A stretch of 5,561 bases of DNA, taken from assembly GCA_004525465.1 (NCBI GenBank), contig SPCN01000160.1, forward strand, positions 1-5,561, read 5' to 3'. Positions 4,640-5,561 of this stretch are shown piece after piece (within the stretch, counting starts at the first letter, position 1; each line of letters begins with the position of its first letter). Position numbers and translations under genes: made by a program. Below the pieces are notes generated by a model. The model had not been told where the DNA came from and made no database searches. It saw nothing but the letters and a program-made list of their open reading frames with translations. Source of the stretch: Chrysiogenales bacterium (GTDB taxonomy: Bacteria > Acidobacteriota > Aminicenantia > UBA2199).

Positions 4640-5538
4640 ATCCCTCTCAACAAGAGCTTCCCGCCGTCTCATTGATCATTCCGGTATACCATTCGCAAGT
4701 CACCCTGGCCGCTTCCCTGCGTTCCTTCTGCAACCTTGATTACCCTGAATTTCAGATCATCGTTGTCGACTCCAGCCGCGATCATTTATGTCAGGAGATT
4801 GTGCAACGGGATTTTCCCCGAATAATTTATCATCATAGCCAAGCTCGCCTGCTGCCCCATGGCGCACGCAACCTCGGAGTCAGACTGGCAAAGCACTCCT
4901 GGCTGCTTTTCAGCGATCCCGATATTTATGCGCCCGGCGATTGGCTGCGCACACTCATGGCGGCTCAATTCAAATATGGCGGGGCCATTGTTTCGGGCCT
5001 GACTTGTTACGGCAGGCAATGGTTTGATTGGGGCGTCCATTTCGCCAAATTCGACATGGTATTGCCCCAACCCCAAGCCCGTACGGTAGCACTCGGAGCG
5101 ACCGCCGGCTTGCTATGCTCTCGTGCAGTATATGACCAGGTGGGAGGATTCCGCGGCGACACCATGCTCGGAGATACGTTGTTCAGTTGGCAACTGGTCG
5201 CAGCCGGAATAACCTTGACCCAAGCCGCTGCCAGTGCCGCTGCTCATCATCATATCACAACCTGGCTCAGTTTCTGCCGGGAACGCTATGCACGCGGCCA
5301 GGAATATGTCCGGCTTTTGCAGGAGTTGCAACCAGAATCGCCGACTTTGCGAATTTGGCGCTTGCTGCTGACCGTTTCCCCCTTGCGTTGGGCCAAGCTT
5401 ACTCTCCACACCTTGCACCAGGCAAGAGCTTCGGGGTTGGGCTGGCGGGCGGCCGGCAACTTGCCGGTGATTTGTCTTGGTCATGCCTCATGGCTGGCCG
5501 GTGAAGCCCGGCAAATGTGCCGTTCTTTCTTTGCTTGA
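4636..5538 (+). CDS. Glycosyltransferase family 2 (GT-A)
   Basis: The 300-residue protein has a typical family 2 N-terminal domain: VSLIIPVYHS (11-20), LRSFCNLDYPEFQIIVVDSS (28-47) with the nucleotide-contacting Asp45, and HGARNLGVRLAKHSWLLFSDPDI, in which SDPD (93-96) is the metal-binding DXD. GATAGLLCSRAVYDQVGGF (154-172) and the following LGDTLFSWQL (178-187) fit the acceptor-binding and catalytic-base region, with Asp180 the likely base. The remaining C-terminal 110 or so residues are mostly helical and basic, without a clear membrane anchor. It should transfer a sugar from a nucleotide donor to a lipid-linked or other acceptor at the inner membrane face; donor and acceptor cannot be read from sequence. 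Its ATG overlaps the preceding stop, so it is translated in coupling with that gene, and the two enzymes probably work on the same glycan. Confidence 0.88.
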   Translation: MNPSQQELPAVSLIIPVYHSQVTLAASLRSFCNLDYPEFQIIVVDSSRDHLCQEIVQRDFPRIIYHHSQARLLPHGARNLGVRLAKHSWLLFSDPDIYAPGDWLRTLMAAQFKYGGAIVSGLTCYGRQWFDWGVHFAKFDMVLPQPQARTVALGATAGLLCSRAVYDQVGGFRGDTMLGDTLFSWQLVAAGITLTQAAASAAAHHHITTWLSFCRERYARGQEYVRLLQELQPESPTLRIWRLLLTVSPLRWAKLTLHTLHQARASGLGWRAAGNLPVICLGHASWLAGEARQMCRSFFA

Positions 5539-5545
5539 GCCGTCC

Positions 5546-5561
5546 ATGCGCATTGCCATGC
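5546..5561 (+). CDS. Start of a further gene, cut by the window edge
   Basis: An ATG 7 nt after the preceding stop opens a frame reading MRIAM before the sequence ends. That beginning is common in family 4 (GT-B) glycosyltransferases, which would fit the cluster, but five residues cannot prove it. No strong Shine-Dalgarno is seen. Confidence 0.4.

Overview
The window is a bacterial chromosomal segment with six complete genes, one gene start cut by the right edge, and one regulatory region that stands out. The taxon cannot be fixed from sequence alone. Coding DNA is moderately GC-rich and intergenic DNA is clearly AT-rich. Several starts lack a good Shine-Dalgarno. A sigma-54-type promoter and a probably exported cyclophilin suggest a Gram-negative-type bacterium. 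An Acidobacteriota/Aminicenantes-like lineage is a guess, not a result.

Left part (1-2296): a class I glutamine amidotransferase domain protein on the minus strand is divergent from a plus-strand pair. The pair is a two-TM potassium channel with a cytoplasmic RCK (TrkA-N/TrkA-C) module, followed 12 nt later by a probably exported cyclophilin-type peptidyl-prolyl isomerase. These look like ordinary housekeeping genes.

Middle part (2297-3473): this is the most interesting region. A 418-bp non-coding stretch starts with AT-rich and heptamer-repetitive DNA. It then carries three copies of the palindrome TGTCCCA-N3-TGGGACA (the middle one degenerate), with centres exactly 76 bp apart. Next come an IHF-like site and a good -24/-12 (sigma-54) promoter match about 36 bp before the next start codon. 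This is the layout of a sigma-54 promoter driven by an enhancer-binding activator. The promoter appears to drive a two-gene operon: a 116-residue stand-alone AraC-type DNA-binding domain with no sensor domain, and a 101-residue protein of unknown family that looks beta-rich and lacks a signal peptide. A weak hairpin plus T-run may end this operon. The activator that would bind the palindromes is not in the window.

Right part (3474-5561): after a probable sigma-70-type promoter with a perfect 10-bp palindrome in its spacer, two overlapping GT-A/family 2-like glycosyltransferase genes follow. The first has a non-canonical metal-site motif and a hydrophobic C-terminal part; the second has an SDPD metal motif. 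A third gene probably starts at 5546. Together they look like the start of a surface polysaccharide gene cluster.
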